A program made the translations under genes and the position numbers. Below are positions 22,457 through 23,647 of a stretch of 23,647 nt of DNA, one piece after another (position 1 is the stretch's first letter; each line of letters starts with the position of its first letter). The DNA comes from DATAVK01 sp036267755 (GTDB taxonomy: Bacteria; Actinomycetota; Actinomycetes; JAFAQI01): positions 1 through 23,647 of the forward strand of contig DATAVK010000006.1 in assembly GCA_036267755.1 (NCBI GenBank), written 5' to 3'. The notes beneath the pieces were generated by a model that saw only the letters and a list, made by a program, of their open reading frames with translations, searched no databases and was not told where the DNA came from.

Positions 22457-23167
22457 CTGGACGTACGGCAGCTATTCCGCGGGGGCGTTGTGGCCGGCGG
22501 CATCGGTGCGTTGGCATTGACTGTCGGGGGTTTGGGCATCGCGACCGCGGCGAACGGTGGTTCGCTGGTGCTGGGGCACAGCAACACCGCGACGAGCACG
22601 ACGACGCTGAAGGACAAGCACGGTACGCCGCTGTCGTTGGTCGGGAAGAAGTCGAAGCCGCCGCTGAAGGTCAACAGTTCCAAGCAGGTCAAACACCTCA
22701 ACGCGTCCTTGGTGGGCGGGCAGTCGGCGTCGCAGCTCGCGGTTCATGGTTATTCGGGCCAGACGCAGTTCTCTGTCGAGATCCCGCTGACGGACACGCC
22801 CGTGGTTGGCGCCCAGACGCCGGTACTACCGAAGGGCACGTACCTCATCAACTCCGCAGCAATGATCCAAGGCGCAGGCGGCGGCTTCTGCTTCTTGAAC
22901 ACGTCGAACGATCAGGAGGATGCAGTCCAGTGGGGCGGCGGCGAGCCGGGCTCAGCCAGCACCTTCTCGTACACCCCGGTTGCACTGTCAGCCATGGTGA
23001 CCGTCCACACACCGGTCGCGTGGGGTGCCTACTGCGTTGAAGGCGACGCCGCGGGGTCGACCGTTTACAACGCCGGTATTACGGCGATCCGGGTCGCGAC
23101 GGACTCCGTCGGCACCAAGCCGAGCGTGGCTCGCAAGCACGCGACGGTGACGACCCGGGTGCCGTGA
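22457..23167 (+). CDS. Secreted protein of unknown function, tandem paralogue 2, probable CTG start
   Basis: Alignment with paralogue 1 places the start at a CTG (22457), where the twin has ATG. From there both proteins are exactly 236 residues and colinear without gaps, and Cys145 and Cys193 fall at identical positions. The first conventional start, GTG 22490, would remove the charged n-region of the signal peptide (DVRQLFRGG), leaving a poor export signal. Residues 1-95 are nearly the same as in paralogue 1, whereas the C-terminal domain has diverged strongly, keeping GGFC, VQWGG-EP, YC and YNAGI-AIR. Either CTG is a functional weak start or the gene is losing expression. Function unknown. 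Confidence 0.7.
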   Translation: MDVRQLFRGGVVAGGIGALALTVGGLGIATAANGGSLVLGHSNTATSTTTLKDKHGTPLSLVGKKSKPPLKVNSSKQVKHLNASLVGGQSASQLAVHGYSGQTQFSVEIPLTDTPVVGAQTPVLPKGTYLINSAAMIQGAGGGFCFLNTSNDQEDAVQWGGGEPGSASTFSYTPVALSAMVTVHTPVAWGAYCVEGDAAGSTVYNAGITAIRVATDSVGTKPSVARKHATVTTRVP

Positions 23168-23173
23168 GCCGGC

Positions 23174-23419
23174 CTACGCGACATAGATGATCGCGATAGC
23201 TGCTCCGAGGGCGACCAGGCAAATGACGAGTGCGATAACTGGCGTCAGGCTCGGTGCGCGGCCTCCGTTGTACGCGGCTGCGAACGGTCCGCTCTTGCGA
23301 ACGTCACGACGCCACTTCATGTAGTGAATCGGGTGTGCCAAGACCGAGAGGTCATTCGGCGACAGCCCATCCTGATTAACGGGCTCGCGTTCGGCTGGAC
23401 CGACGAGTGGAAGGAGCAT
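23174..23419 (-). CDS. Small predicted membrane protein
   Basis: The 81-residue frame has a hydrophilic, basic N-terminal part (HYMKWRRDVRKSG) and one C-terminal membrane helix, PVIALVICLVALGAAIAIIYVA, ending at the stop. The ATG at 23419 is preceded by GAGGTGA, a good ribosome site, which supports the long form. An internal ATG at 23320 would give 48 residues. It converges on secreted paralogue 2 with six bases between their stops. I recognise no family. A basic segment followed by a terminal helix fits a small tail-anchored membrane protein. Confidence 0.5.
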   Translation of the reverse strand: MLLPLVGPAEREPVNQDGLSPNDLSVLAHPIHYMKWRRDVRKSGPFAAAYNGGRAPSLTPVIALVICLVALGAAIAIIYVA

Positions 23420-23536
23420 GGGTCACCTCGTCCTCATTATGCATACGGTCGGCACGTGTGGGCTGCCCGATCGCATAGCCGTGCGGGGCAGGAAAGTGTT
23501 TGCTAGCGGGCGGGGGGACGAGGTACCACCGACGCT

Positions 23537-23647
23537 GTGTTGAGCGAGACAGACATCGACCGCTTCATTGCCGAGGGTGCCGTCCGGCTGCCTCGGGCGT
23601 TTGGACGAGCCCTCGCTGACGAGTGCCGGCTGCGGCTTTGGGAAGCA
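23537..23647 (+). CDS. PhyH-like (phytanoyl-CoA dioxygenase family) protein, start only
   Basis: The last 37 codons of the window, from GTG 23537 (or TTG 23540), read LSETDIDRFIAEGAVRLPRAF, then ALADECRLRLWEA. This is the characteristic opening of Fe(II)/2-oxoglutarate-dependent PhyH-family dioxygenases: a short helix, then a strand with VRLP, then a helix with DECR. The metal-binding motif lies beyond the window, so substrate and integrity are unknown. A GAGG site lies 14 bases upstream of the GTG. Confidence 0.6.
   Translation, partial: MLSETDIDRFIAEGAVRLPRAFGRALADECRLRLWEA

Noticed and set aside
23324..23506. Small plus-strand frame opposite the 81-residue membrane protein
   Set aside because: It has no ribosome site, no hydrophobic or domain pattern, and the minus-strand frame has both a good ribosome site and a membrane helix.
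1..23647. CRISPR arrays, tRNA or rRNA genes, insertion sequences, prophage genes
   Set aside because: I saw no regularly spaced repeats, no tRNA-like cloverleaf with conserved arms, no transposase or integrase, and no phage structural genes in either strand.

Overview
The window looks like chromosomal DNA from a high-GC actinobacterium. The evidence is a DUF222/13E12-family HNH endonuclease gene behind an actinobacterial-type LexA box, many GTG starts, GC-rich third positions, 4-base ATGA/GTGA gene overlaps and a Tat-type lipoprotein signal. I cannot name the genus. I see no tRNA, rRNA, CRISPR array, insertion sequence or phage module. No gene-free gap exceeds about 250 bases.

Layout. (1) 1-1508: the start of a leftward YCII-like gene, a promoter with an SOS operator, and the DUF222-HNH gene. 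(2) 1521-10596: a divergent quaternary-amine catabolic locus. The leftward arm is an IclR regulator, a beta-keto acid cleavage enzyme (BKACE), L-carnitine dehydrogenase and a hotdog thioesterase. The rightward arm is a second hotdog thioesterase, an acyl-CoA dehydrogenase, a CaiD-like carnitinyl-CoA dehydratase, an NDP-forming acyl-CoA synthetase and a second acyl-CoA dehydrogenase. The two arms share a 115-base control region with repeated motifs. (3) 10574-14540: a metallophosphoesterase, an MFS transporter and a beta-lactamase-fold serine hydrolase, with no clear link to the rest. (4) 14707-21578: a Dpp/Opp-type ABC importer (binding protein, two permeases, fused double ATPase) in an apparent operon with a choline-sulfatase-like gene (betC). 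(5) 21659-23167: tandem secreted paralogues of exactly equal length if the second starts at CTG, each preceded by the same kind of leader. (6) 23174-23647: a small predicted membrane protein and the start of a PhyH-like gene.

How the genes may work together (inference). In region 2 the ligase would activate gamma-butyrobetaine or crotonobetaine to its CoA ester. An acyl-CoA dehydrogenase would desaturate it and the CaiD homologue would hydrate it to carnitinyl-CoA. A thioesterase would release carnitine, which the dehydrogenase oxidises to 3-dehydrocarnitine. BKACE plus acetyl-CoA would then give betainyl-CoA and acetoacetate, and the other thioesterase would release glycine betaine. In region 4 the importer could bring in choline-O-sulfate or a related ester for hydrolysis to choline and sulfate, another source of glycine betaine. 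The window would then be a trimethylammonium-compound scavenging island. No choline or betaine oxidation genes (betA, betB or demethylases) and no CaiB/CaiC homologues are present in the window.
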